64,000 nt of DNA from Streptomyces sp. NBC_00443 (GTDB lineage Bacteria; Actinomycetota; Actinomycetes; Streptomycetales; Streptomycetaceae). A program made the position numbers and the translations under genes. Below the pieces are notes generated by a model. The model made no database searches. It saw nothing but the letters and a program-made list of their open reading frames with translations, and was not told the DNA's origin. Positions 7,564 through 17,178 of this stretch are shown piece after piece (position 1 is the first letter of the stretch; each line of letters starts with the position of its first letter). The DNA lies in contig NZ_CP107917.1 of the NCBI RefSeq assembly GCF_036014175.1, forward strand, positions 2,480,001 to 2,544,000, read 5' to 3'.

Positions 7564-8217
7564 ATGTTGCCTTCGCACACGCCCTCCCCCGCACCCGACG
7601 CCATGGTCATACGGACCGGCCGTCGCGGCGCCATGACCGGCCTCCCCTGCTCCGTCCTGCTCATCGCGATGGGCGCGGTCGGCGTCGTCGGCGCGGTCGT
7701 GGTTGCTACCGGGAACCAGAAGGGGGAGTCCAATCCGGCAGGTTACGTGGGCCTCGTGTTCATGCTGCTGCTCGGTGCGCTCGGCGTATTCCTGTTCATC
7801 GCCAACTGGGCGAACCGTCGCAGCCGGATCCTCGTCGACGCCACAGGCCTGTGGGTCGAGAACGGCAAGCTTCGCAACGTCATCCCTTGGCAGAGCCTCG
7901 CCGGAGTCGGCCTGTACTGGAGCAAGTTCGGCCGGAGCCAGAAGGTCTACTCCCTTGAGCTGTTCCCCACCGGCCCGATTGACCGGGACGACCCCGTCCT
8001 GTGGACCCTCGTGCGCGACGAGGAGCCGTTGCACCCCGACCTGCCCCGCCTGCGCCACCGCCTCCCCTTCCCCGGCCCCTGCCGACAGGAGATGGTCTCG
8101 GCGGTCCAGCAGTACGTCCCGCACCTCTGGCTCGGCGAGTCCGAGCGCGCCGAGGGCCACGTCGGCCGGCCCGACATCAAGGGACACCGACAGCGCACCC
8201 AGGGCCGTACGCAGTGA
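7564..8217 (+). CDS. Membrane protein with PH-like cytoplasmic domain
   Basis: A 217-residue protein with two TM segments near residues 26-48 (GLPCSVLLIAMGAVGVVGAV) and 60-82, then a soluble region starting RRSRILVDATGLWVENGK and continuing VIPWQSLAGVGLYW. That beta-rich pattern (strand, GLWV, strand, I.W..L.GV) is typical of bacterial PH-like domains after a TM hairpin. The C-terminus is basic and disordered. No catalytic residues are visible. Divergent from the 7129 gene with about 40 bases between starts. Confidence 0.6.
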   Translation: MLPSHTPSPAPDAMVIRTGRRGAMTGLPCSVLLIAMGAVGVVGAVVVATGNQKGESNPAGYVGLVFMLLLGALGVFLFIANWANRRSRILVDATGLWVENGKLRNVIPWQSLAGVGLYWSKFGRSQKVYSLELFPTGPIDRDDPVLWTLVRDEEPLHPDLPRLRHRLPFPGPCRQEMVSAVQQYVPHLWLGESERAEGHVGRPDIKGHRQRTQGRTQ

Positions 8218-8310
8218 CCGGTCTGCCGTCGCCTACGGCTCGCCTCCGACAACAGCGGCGACCTGAAACGGACTTGTGACAGCTGACACCTGAAGTCACC
8301 GGCAGGTAAG

Positions 8311-8329
8311 TCCGTAAACTTTGCGGACG
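8311..8329. promoter_or_regulatory. Short inverted repeat upstream of the toxin gene
   Basis: GTCCG and CGGAC flank a 9-base AT-richer centre about 80 bases before the toxin start, in a 189-base gap with no gene. It could be an operator or part of a promoter. The sequence alone does not show which protein would bind. Confidence 0.25.
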
Positions 8330-8406
8330 GCTGTACTCCTGTGTGATTTCCCTTGGCTGGTGAGGGACGTGTACGGCCGTGCTGTCTGACGGGGGTGCTT
8401 TCTGCT

Positions 8407-11400
8407 GTGTCGATGATGCTGCCGGACGAACTCGAGTGGGTTCTCCAGATGCTGGGCTACAACTGGCCTACGGCAGACGAGGACAAGCTCAGAGACTCGG
8501 CCGCCCTGTGGCGCAAGTTCGGCGAGGACGTCAACGAGCTGCACACCAAGGCGAACACCAGCGCCCGCACGGTGACCGCCAACAACGCCGGCGAGTCCAT
8601 CGACAAGTTCACGAAGACGTACGAGAAGTTCGACGGCGGGGGCGGCGGCGACGGCTACCTCCGGAACGCCGCCGAGGCCGCCTTCCTCATCGCGAACGTG
8701 ATGGAGACCTGCGCCTACCTCGTCGAGTTCGCCAAGTGGGCGGTGATCGCCCAGCTCATCGCCCTGGCGATCCAGATCGCCGCCGCCGCTGCCGCCGCGC
8801 CCTTCACTTTCGGTCTGTCCTCGGTAGCGGGAATGGGCGCCACCCAGGCCGCCCGCCTCATCGTCCGACGCCTCCTCGACGAGCTCAAAAAAGCCATGAT
8901 CGAGGCCCTCATCGAGACGATGAAGGAACCCGCGATCTCGGCGATCGAGGCGATCATCACCGACCTCATCCGCCAGACGGTGAACGTCGGCTTCGGCGCC
9001 CAGGAGGGCTACGACGTCGGCGCCACCATGAAGGCCGGTGGCACGGCCGGGCTGGAGGCCCTGAAGCAGAGCCCGCAGACGTTCGCCGAGGGCGTGCGCG
9101 ACAGCATGGGCAAGAAGGCGGGCGACCGCTTCCACCACGCGATCGACAGCCGTATCGACGGGTACAACGGGCCGTCCGGGACGCCGGGCAGCAACAGCGG
9201 TGCCGGGGCCCACGGGAGCGGTGACGGCAGCAGCGGGAACGGGGACTCCGGCTCGGGGAGCTCCAACTCCAGCTCCAGCTCCAGCTCTTCCTCGGACTCC
9301 GGTTCGTCGGGGTCATCGGACTCGTCGGACTCCTCGACATCGTCGCGTTCGAGCAACGGCAACGGGCCGGGTACGAACATCGGCAACGGGATATCGGCCG
9401 ACACCGGCGGCAACGACATCGGCGGACCGAATGTCGGGGCGGGCCCTGACTCCGGCTCGGGGTCCGATTCCAACTCCGGCCCCGGGCAGAATCCGTCCTC
9501 CTCGGACACGCCGTACTCGAGGCCGACGGTGGCCCCGTCCGGGTCGTCCCTGTCGGACTTCGACGACCCCTCGTCCGGTGGGGCGTCCAACTCCCCCGGC
9601 TCCAACGGTTCGTCCGGCACGCCGAGCACCTCCGGGCCCTCGCACTCCGGTGGCGGTTCCGGCGTATCCGGCCTGTCGTCCCCGAGCCCGCAGTCCACGC
9701 CGTCGTCCGGGGCCGCGTCGTCCGGCAGTACGTCCTCCTCACCGGGAAGCGGCTCGATCGGCACCCAGATCGACGGCCTGGCCGCCACCGCTCCCACCCA
9801 GTCCAACGCCGCACCGGCACCGGCAGCCGACTCGTCTCCCTCCAGTTCCGGAAGCCGTTCGGACGGCGGCTCGGCCATGCCGACGTCGCCCACGGCGCCT
9901 TCCACCGGGGGCGCGACTCCCGGTGGGCACCACAGCCCGGGCGCCTCCGGCGGCACCAGCACGCCGTCCGCCACAAGCCCGAGCCCCAACTCCGCCTCGG
10001 CGAGGAATCCCTCTGCGGGTACTCCTGGCACGCCGTCAGCCACGGGGACGGGGCCGGCCTCCACTCCGAGCGCCACGGCTTCTGCGGCGCCTCGGAGTAC
10101 GCCAGCTGCGACGCCGGACGGGCGAGCTCCGGGTGCGGGGGACGGCCGTACGCCGGGTACGCAGGGAACGCCGGATGGTCGAATACCGACCCAGCGCCCT
10201 GGCAGTACGACCCCGGGCGACAGCAGCACGCCGCGGAACACCCCCGCCGCTTCGACACCCGGCGACCGCACCCCGCCCCGCAACGCCCCCGGGACCACCA
10301 CACCGGGGGACGGCACGACGCCTCGCAACAACCCCGGGAACACGACCCCCAGTGACAGCACCACCTCCCGCAACAACCCCGGTACGACACCTGGCGACCG
10401 CACTCCGCCCCGCAACAACCCCGGCACCGTCACACCAGGGGACGGCACGACGCCTCGCAACAACCCCGGGAACACGACCCCCAGTGACAGCACCACGCCC
10501 CGCAACAACCCCGACTCGACCGGCGGCAGCCGTACCAACACCCCAGGACAGAACCCGAGTACGACCACCCCGAACCAGAACCCGGCCCAGTCGACTCCCC
10601 CCAGGACCGCGTCGCCCTCCACCAACACCCCCGCGTCGACGCCATCGACCTCGCCCGGCACCGGACCCGAGCGCGCCTCGACGCCGAGCAACAGTCCGCA
10701 CTCGTCGACCCAGCCCGGCCCTACCAGCAACCCCGCGACTCAGGGCACGCCCGGCACTCCGAACCAGCCGAACCCCGGCACCACCCCCAACAGGCCGCCC
10801 CACCAGCCCGCGGGGAGCACGCCGAACACCCCGAACCAGCCGGGCTCGCAGCCCACCACCCACCAGCCCCCGGCGAACACCCCGAACCAACAGCAGCAGC
10901 CGCCCCAGGTCACCCCGGTCCCGATCCACCACGTGACCCAGGTGCCGAGCAACCAGCCCAATCAGTCCAACCCGCAGACCCCGGACCCCACCCCCAGCAA
11001 CGCCAACCAGCAGGACTCCTCGGACAACCCGAAGCCGAAGGAGACTCCGACCCCGGCCTCGGAGACCCGCAACACCAACCCGCCGGGGGCGTCACCGACC
11101 CCACCCGCGCCGAGCAGGACGCCCTGGAGAACTCGGTCCCCCGAGACGAGAACGGCGACCCGACCCGACCGCCGAACCCGGCGGACGGCCGCTGGGTCGA
11201 GCGCATCAACGGCGAAGGTCGAGACGCCCCCGGCCGCAACAACAACTGCGTCGACACGGCCCTGTCCACGGTCGACACCTACGCCGGCAACCCCACGGCC
11301 GCGGGCGCACGTACCCCCGACCACGATGCCGACGGCAAGCCCTCGGACCGCGGTGAGAAGGGCGGCCGCGACCGCATCGAGAACACCCTCGGCGCCCGCT

Positions 11401-12824
11401 TCAGCGACATGGGCAACGGCCGCGACGCCTTCAACCGCCTGGAGAACACCCTCCGCAACAGCGGCCATGGCTCGCAGGCCGTGATCATCACGCAGGACGC
11501 CAACGGACGGGCCCACGCGTGGAACGCCGTCAACCACAACGGCAAAGTCACCTACATCGACGCCCAGACGGGGCAGCAGAGCTCGAGGCCGCTGCACGAC
11601 GGCAACAACGGGGTCTTTGCGATTCCGCTGGACTCGAACCGGCAGCCGGTGGCGACCGACGGGACGGGAAACGCCGACCGATCCACGCCGGACTCTGGCC
11701 AACAGGCATCCGAGACAGCTGACAGCACCGATCGCCGACCGGCTGAGAATCCGGCGGGCGCGCCACAGGAATCCGATCCCGACAACACTGACGAGAAACC
11801 TCACCCCAGGGACGATCCACAGCGCACGGAACACCCTCGACTCACCGAGCCGGAGACCGTCGACACTTCCCACTACGGCATGAATCCCATGCCGGACCAG
11901 CAGAACGTGCGGCAGACGAACAATGTCCGGCAGCTCGACATGGACCCGGTCCACCAGCAGCTGAACGACTGGCTGGACCCGGTTCCGACCGAAGACGGCA
12001 CCGGTACACGGGTCCCGCTCGTCGACGCCCTACAGTCCTGCAGTCCGCCGCGACCCGACGACCCCGATCACAAGCCGAGGATTCTGCGGCATGACGACCT
12101 GGTAAGGATTCTCCCCGGCTTCGGGGACATGCACCCCGGGGAACGGGGTGCGGTGATCGCGTCGCTGGCTCGTCTGAGCCTGAAATTCCATGAGTCCCAC
12201 GCCGTGAGTGCGAGCCCGGAGCCGCTGGACGGCTATCCAAAGCCAGCAGTCGGGAAGCACGCCACGGCGCACTGGGCACCATCGCGGCGAGACGACGAAA
12301 TCACGGCAGCACTCATAAATGAACTGGGTGGAGTTGCCGCGAGTATCAAGGACGCAGGGGAGCATCGCCCCGACTTCACCGGACGCAATTACGCCGCCGT
12401 CGAGGTCTACGACCCAGTAAGCAAACAAATAAGCTACGTGGTCGACAGCTCTTACCCTGGAACTGACAACAAGCATTCAGAGAAGAACATTCTGGATTAC
12501 TTGGACACACTCAACGAGCAACGCGAAGAAAGTGCGCAATACGAGCCGCTGAGCATGTACACCGACCGTGAACCATGCGGCAAGGGTGGGGGATACGCGA
12601 ACTGCGCCAGGTTGATTTCGCAGAAAATGGCGGGCGTCGATGTGTTCTACGGAACCGGTTACCGCAAGGAGGCGGATATCGTGAGCCCCGAGGACGTACC
12701 TGAGAACAACAAGACGCATAAGCGGCAATTCGAGGACGATCTGAACAAGAACCTCAAGAGGCTCGGTAAGGTGTGGATCCGCGCCATGACGCATGGCGGC
12801 CTGCAGAGCACCGGCTCAGAGTGA
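8407..12824 (+). CDS. Polymorphic toxin: WXG-like module, papain-fold deamidase, nucleic-acid deaminase (frameshifted)
   Basis: About 1,470 residues in two frames. The GTG at 8407 aligns with the start of the 20019-21188 protein. Residues 1-110 are a WXG/CpnT-like export module (LPDELEWVLQMLGYNWP, WRKFGEDV), then Ala-rich helices and a Ser/Thr/Pro/Gly linker to ~890. At G5 11085-11089 the frame must move by one base; one extra G restores PPGGVTDPTRAEQDALE. Next comes a papain-fold (Tox-PL, glutamine deamidase) domain with Cys (NNNCVDTAL), His (RAHAWNAVN) and Asp (TYIDAQTG). The C-terminus is a nucleic-acid/nucleotide deaminase with HSEKN and PCGKGGGYANC zinc ligands. A probable immunity gene follows 31 bases later. 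Confidence 0.75.
10306..10496. repeat. 59-bp exact direct repeat inside the toxin linker
   Basis: The 59 bases at 10306-10364 recur unchanged at 10438-10496. They encode repeats of the type GTTPRNNPGNTTPSDSTT in the Thr/Pro/Asn-rich linker between the export module and the catalytic domains. Such repeats allow linker length to change by recombination without loss of frame (132-base spacing, divisible by 3). Confidence 0.85.
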
Positions 12825-12855
12825 TGCCCATCACCATGAAAGGATGTCGCCCGCT

Positions 12856-15051
12856 GTGAATTCTCACCTCAACCTGGAGGAAGCCTCGGACCAGATCAGC
12901 TCACAGCTGGCTAAACTTCCACCCAAGCGGGGCATTGTCTACGTCGACGGCCCCTCCGGAGCCGGAAAGACTGCACTTCTGGAAGATTTCGCCGCCGGCA
13001 CCACTGGGGCCGTGCTCGTTGATGCTACGGGCCGCTGCGCGGAAGAGGTGGCGGATCGGGTGATGCGGGCCATCGGTGTTTCATACGGCGATTTCCGGAG
13101 CATCCACGCGCTCACCAGTCTCGTGGACGATCTCGTTTTCGACAGGAAGTTCGACCCGAGAATCGTTGTCGTGACCAATACTCAGTGGGCAGGGAAGAGG
13201 CGGTTCACAGATGAACCGCTGTACGTCGCTGCCGGCGGGATCGTTGGAGCGTTCAGTAGGCTCTCCAAGGCGACCAACATCAAACTCGTGGTCGAAGTCG
13301 ACAGCGAGGTGTACGACCTCAGCCCCCGGAACCGGAACCCCATCCTGCTCGCCCCCGCCCACGACGTCGTCCGGCTGTCCCCCAACTCGCTGCCGACGCG
13401 TAAACGCACGGCCATGACGGCCCTGGCCCTGTCCGAGCCGCACCGTGTGCGCTTCGAGGAGTGGCAGGCGCTCTGCTCGGCGCTCGGAACGGACTTCGAC
13501 GTCGCGGAACTGCGCACGATCGGCGAGGAGTCGCCTTTCGTCACGGTCGAAACCACGGACGAGGTACCGGTGGTGTTCACTCACGAGCGCGATGCCCGGA
13601 TGCTTCGCGCAGAAATCCCGGCCGGCACTTTCCGTGCTTTCCAGCAGGCAGTCACGGACCGCCTGTTCGCCTGTGCCGACGGCGACCCGCTCGATGACTA
13701 TGTGACCCGCGCCCTGCCCGCCCATGCCGCAGCCGCGGGCCGATTCGAGGAACTCCTCGCTGATCCCCGCACGCTGGTCAAGTGCACCCACACCGCCCTG
13801 CTCAACGCTCTCCGCGTGGCCTTCCCCGACAGCATTCCCGCGGGCAGCCTCTCCGCGGATCTGTATTACCTCGACCATCTCGGTCTGGCGCCGTCCTCGC
13901 AAGCAGAGTGGGTCTCACTGCTGCATCTCGTGGCGCTCAGCCAGGGCGATACGGAACGGGCCGACGCCTTGATCGAATCCGCCGGTCCCCTGCCGTGGCG
14001 GACCGTCTGGACGCACTGGCGCGCCCCCGGCCGGGTCCGTCCCCGCCCGCCCCAGATCGACGTCGTCGAAGAGCTGCGGGCCGAGGCAGACGGCACCACC
14101 GTGACCAGCCGCACCCAGGACCGTCTCGAGCAGACCTGGCACGCTGCCACCGGCCGGCTCCTCGCAGCTACGGGGCAATTCATCGGGGCCAAGGGGCCGT
14201 TCATCGAGGAAGCCCCGCCCACACCCCAGGCGCCGGCCCGCTGGGGGGCCGAGACCTCCTGGAACCTGGTCCGCGCGGCGGCCCTCGGCGATCCCTCCAC
14301 ACTCCGCGTGATCCAAGCGCCCAAGGTCAAGGACGTGGCCTGCGCCGGCGATCTGATTGTGCTCGGTGGGAGCCGAGGGATCTATGCGATCGAGCCCGAC
14401 CCGGACTACATCGAAGCCAACCCCCTGCCCGCACTCCCTGCCATCAGCCGGTACGCAAAGGTCACGCCGCGCCCGTTCGACGAGGCCGCCTGCCGCCCCA
14501 CCCGCGACCTCGTACTCGACGTGTTCGATGCGGACATCGCCCCTCTCCTGACCGAGGAGCAACTGCCCGCCGGCCTGACGCACGAGCCGACCCGTCGTTT
14601 CCTCACCGAGGTCGGCTTCCCTGCCGTCAACGACTTCCTCAGTCTCAGCACCCACAATCTCGCAGGCACCGGCTTCGCCGAGCACACCTGGGCAGGCACC
14701 AAGGAGCTTGAAACGCCCGTGGGAGACGGTCCGTTCTACGAACTGGGCACCTGGATCGGCGGCATCCTGCTCCTCGACGGCCCCACCGGCCGCGTACTAC
14801 GACAGTCGAGGAAGGGCGCGGTCGACGACGACCAGCCCGGCGACCCCCTGGCCGGCTCCTCCCTGGCCCAGTTCAGCGCGATGGTGTGCCTGCAGTGGAA
14901 GTACATGCTGGCCTACCACACGAGCGGCGGCGTCGACGGGGAGGACCTCATCGACGAACTCAGGTCCTGGCTGGCGGGCATCGACCCCGCCGCGGCAGCC
15001 ACCAGAAACTGGGGACACGTGACGGATGCCGACGAATTCATCTACCTGTAG
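12856..15051 (+). CDS. P-loop NTPase - SUKH-4 fusion, probable immunity protein of the toxin
   Basis: A 731-residue soluble protein. The GTG at 12856 has GAAAGGA 11 bases upstream; an ATG at 12844 is an alternative. Near residue 25-45 is GIVYVDGPSGAGKTALL, an intact Walker A. The middle is helical, and near 490-510 a propeller-like strand pair reads LIVLGGSRGIYAIEPDPDY. Residues ~565-731 look like SUKH-4 (FLTEVGFP, YELGTWIGGILLLDGPTGRVL, LAGSSLAQFSAMV). SUKH proteins neutralise nuclease and deaminase toxins. Its place just after the two-domain toxin makes it the candidate immunity partner. The plan matches the separate 1435 and 3424 genes fused into one. Confidence 0.72.
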   Translation: MNSHLNLEEASDQISSQLAKLPPKRGIVYVDGPSGAGKTALLEDFAAGTTGAVLVDATGRCAEEVADRVMRAIGVSYGDFRSIHALTSLVDDLVFDRKFDPRIVVVTNTQWAGKRRFTDEPLYVAAGGIVGAFSRLSKATNIKLVVEVDSEVYDLSPRNRNPILLAPAHDVVRLSPNSLPTRKRTAMTALALSEPHRVRFEEWQALCSALGTDFDVAELRTIGEESPFVTVETTDEVPVVFTHERDARMLRAEIPAGTFRAFQQAVTDRLFACADGDPLDDYVTRALPAHAAAAGRFEELLADPRTLVKCTHTALLNALRVAFPDSIPAGSLSADLYYLDHLGLAPSSQAEWVSLLHLVALSQGDTERADALIESAGPLPWRTVWTHWRAPGRVRPRPPQIDVVEELRAEADGTTVTSRTQDRLEQTWHAATGRLLAATGQFIGAKGPFIEEAPPTPQAPARWGAETSWNLVRAAALGDPSTLRVIQAPKVKDVACAGDLIVLGGSRGIYAIEPDPDYIEANPLPALPAISRYAKVTPRPFDEAACRPTRDLVLDVFDADIAPLLTEEQLPAGLTHEPTRRFLTEVGFPAVNDFLSLSTHNLAGTGFAEHTWAGTKELETPVGDGPFYELGTWIGGILLLDGPTGRVLRQSRKGAVDDDQPGDPLAGSSLAQFSAMVCLQWKYMLAYHTSGGVDGEDLIDELRSWLAGIDPAAAATRNWGHVTDADEFIYL

Positions 15052-15079
15052 GCATTCATAGACCTCGGCACGGCGGACC

Positions 15080-15310
15080 CCGGTACCACCGGCTTGGCGA
15101 GAATGGTCTCGACCCCAGGCCTACCGGACACGGGGATGGCAAAGGGCCTTCGAGGACTACGACTTCGACGACCGGGTCTGACGGGCGGGCCGGGCCCGGT
15201 ACTCGGCGACGCCTTCCGCGCGCGACCAGCCGACTCCTGCTGCGACCATCTGGATGGGTCAGGATTACAGGGGCGACGGGAGCGTGTACAGCGGGGACTG
15301 GTAACACCCC
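15080..15310 (+). pseudogene. Possible remnants of one or two short genes
   Basis: In the 400-base gap after the immunity gene, two short frames look like real C-termini with strong GC third positions: one ends RAFEDYDFDDRV at a stop near 15181, the other ends WMGQDYRGDGSVYSGDW at a stop near 15303. Neither has a credible start or full domain. They may be leftovers of deleted genes. I see nothing else between 15052 and 15451. Confidence 0.3.
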
Positions 15311-15451
15311 ACAGGGAGAGTTCCGGCTGCAGCTCGCCGCTCTACCGCTGCCCCCTGAGGGCCCTTCACGCCGCTCTCCCCAGCCCCGACGGCCCCCTCC
15401 TGATCTCACTGATAACTTGCTGTTCTTACCTATTCACTCAGTGGGATTTCA

Positions 15452-16213
15452 ATGAGCCAGCCACCGTTCCAGCCGCCACCGCAGCCTCCACAACCCCCTC
15501 AGAACCCCAGCAACCCATACACCCAGCCCGCCCCGCCGCCGCAGCAGCCGCCGGGGTTCGGACCGGCGCCCACCCCCGGGCAGCCTCCGATGCAGGCCGG
15601 ACCGCCGCCCGTCCCCGGGCAGCCACCGATGTACCCCGGGGCTCCCCCGGCTCCAGGACAGCCGTCGATGCAACCGATGCAATCCGCGTATCCGATGCAC
15701 CAGGCGCCGCACTTCCAGGCAGCACCCCCCTTCGGGCAGCAGCCGAACGCCAGCGGTCACCCGGTGGGCGCGGTCTTCCTCGGCTTCTTCGCGTCGGTCA
15801 TCGTGTCGATGCTCTACAGCGGTCTCATCCTGGCCACGTACAAGGACCAGTCGGTCACGACGGCCAACACCCTCTACCTGGGTCACGCGCTGCTCAACGG
15901 AGCGATAGTCGGCTTCCTGATCGGCACGGTGGGTCACCGCAGCAACGGCGCTTGGATCAGTGGTGCCATCATCGCCGCGCTCGGCGCGTTCTTCGGCTAC
16001 GCCAACGCCATCCCGCTCGTCTTCGCCGACGCGGAGTCGCCCGGTGCCGTATGGGACCTTATGAGGTATGAGCCCTTCTGGCCCGCCAAAGCCTGGTGGA
16101 CCGACGAAACCACCGGCGGAGTCGACTGGTTCTCCCTGCTTGGCCTCGTGCTCGCCGCGGCCGCCGCTTGGGGCATCGCCTACCTGGTCGGGAACAAGCG
16201 CCGTCCGGCGTGA
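15452..16213 (+). CDS. Membrane protein with Pro/Gln-rich N-tail
   Basis: A 253-residue protein from the ATG at 15452. The first ~95 residues are a Pro/Gln-rich cytoplasmic tail. Four hydrophobic segments follow: AVFLGFFASVIVSMLYSGLIL, a Gly/Ala-rich pair around GAIVGFLIGTVGHRSNGAWI and GAIIAALGAFFGYANAIPLVF, and LLGLVLAAAAAWGIAYLVG near the end. No enzyme motif is visible. The tail type recurs in the 6483, 23252, 24826, 31192 and 31557 proteins. Convergent with the next gene. Confidence 0.7.
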   Translation: MSQPPFQPPPQPPQPPQNPSNPYTQPAPPPQQPPGFGPAPTPGQPPMQAGPPPVPGQPPMYPGAPPAPGQPSMQPMQSAYPMHQAPHFQAAPPFGQQPNASGHPVGAVFLGFFASVIVSMLYSGLILATYKDQSVTTANTLYLGHALLNGAIVGFLIGTVGHRSNGAWISGAIIAALGAFFGYANAIPLVFADAESPGAVWDLMRYEPFWPAKAWWTDETTGGVDWFSLLGLVLAAAAAWGIAYLVGNKRRPA

Positions 16214-16313
16214 CGTCTCTTCGGATGCCGATCCGGGCGGCCACCGCCTGGCCCCCGGTCGGTAGCTGAGCCGAACGCTCAGCCTTCAGTCGGCGGCTTT
16301 CAGTCGGCCCGCC

Positions 16314-16715
16314 TCAGCGGAATGCGGGGCTGTCACCGACAGCCGCCAACGCTCCGCCGATACACGCCACCATCATCGCCCACCGCGTGTGACCGGTCCG
16401 GGCGAGCACAACACCCCAACCACCGAGGGCCACACCCACGCTATAGGTGGCCACCCAGACGCCGAGCGCATCCCCTTGCCCAAGACGTACGACCATCAGG
16501 CCCAGGCACACCACGGCGACCAACCCCGCGATCGCCGCGTAAATCCCTCGAGCCTGCCGCGCGTCGCGCCGCCGCTCCTCCGCGAGCCCCTGTCGGCCCT
16601 GAGCCTGGAACTCCACCCGCAGCTCGTCCGCGCTCGCCCCGGCAGAACTGCTGGAAAGCGGCTGCCCGCCCGTCCCTTCAGGCCTGTTGGCCGCTCCATC
16701 GCTACCCGTAGTCAT
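16314..16715 (-). CDS. Small three-TM membrane protein (copy 2)
   Basis: A 133-residue paralog of the 7129-7524 protein. A polar N-terminus with VEFQAQGRQGLAEERRRDARQARG precedes three TM segments (IAGLVAVVCLGLMVVRL, VATYSVGVALGGWGVVLA, RWAMMVACIGGALAAVG). It is the last gene of a same-strand series running down from 18884. Function unknown; the duplicated pair in one island suggests an accessory role linked to the secretion locus. Confidence 0.65.
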   Translation of the reverse strand: MTTGSDGAANRPEGTGGQPLSSSSAGASADELRVEFQAQGRQGLAEERRRDARQARGIYAAIAGLVAVVCLGLMVVRLGQGDALGVWVATYSVGVALGGWGVVLARTGHTRWAMMVACIGGALAAVGDSPAFR

Positions 16716-16789
16716 GGCAGTGCAGCTTAGCGGTCACGACCGGCGGCGCGACGGTGCCTCAAACCGCCACAAGCCACGCGGAGTTGGCG

Positions 16790-17074
16790 CTATGCACCCT
16801 CAAGCGACGCCAACACGAACGACAACGGCAGCGTGGCGACGGCGAGAGCGAGCCCCGACGCAGCCATCCCGGCACGGATCTCCCGCTTGCCGCGGACGCC
16901 CAGGTAGGCAGCGATCAATGGCAGGACACAACACAGGAGCAGGCTGAAATGCCAGCCCTCCTCCGTGATGAAGAAGACCATGAGGGCCAGGCAGACGGGC
17001 ACCGAACTGACGCTCAGGACCTGGCACCGGGAAAGGAAGAGTTCGAGGTCGCTGCTCCCACCGAAGAAACTCAT
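16790..17074 (-). CDS. Small membrane protein, unknown
   Basis: A 94-residue protein with three likely TM segments (SVSSVPVCLALMVFFIT, LLLCCVLPLIAAYLGVRG, AGMAASGLALAVATLPLSF). The pattern of a TM, then ..LGVRGKREIRAGMAASG.., resembles small DUF4190-type membrane proteins, but the match is weak. A GAAGGAG lies 15 bases before the ATG at 17074, slightly far. It lies 75 bases upstream of the 16314 gene and 105 bases downstream of the WXG-like gene on the same strand. Confidence 0.55.
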   Translation of the reverse strand: MSFFGGSSDLELFLSRCQVLSVSSVPVCLALMVFFITEEGWHFSLLLCCVLPLIAAYLGVRGKREIRAGMAASGLALAVATLPLSFVLASLEGA

Positions 17075-17178
17075 GACCCGGACCGCTCTCTCCTTCTAGT
17101 CCTGCTACTCCTACGGCTCCGACGACTCCTGGCGCCCATGCCGCTCATGTCCTCATGCCCACTCATGCCCTCATGCCC

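Noticed and set aside
8966..10730. Long minus-strand frames across the toxin linker
   Set aside because: They are mirror images of the Ser/Pro/Thr linker and have no domain or start signal.
11085..11089. Programmed -1 frameshift in the toxin
   Set aside because: The zero-frame codons CCG GGG do not form an X XXY YYZ slippery heptamer that could re-pair at -1; a lost base is simpler.
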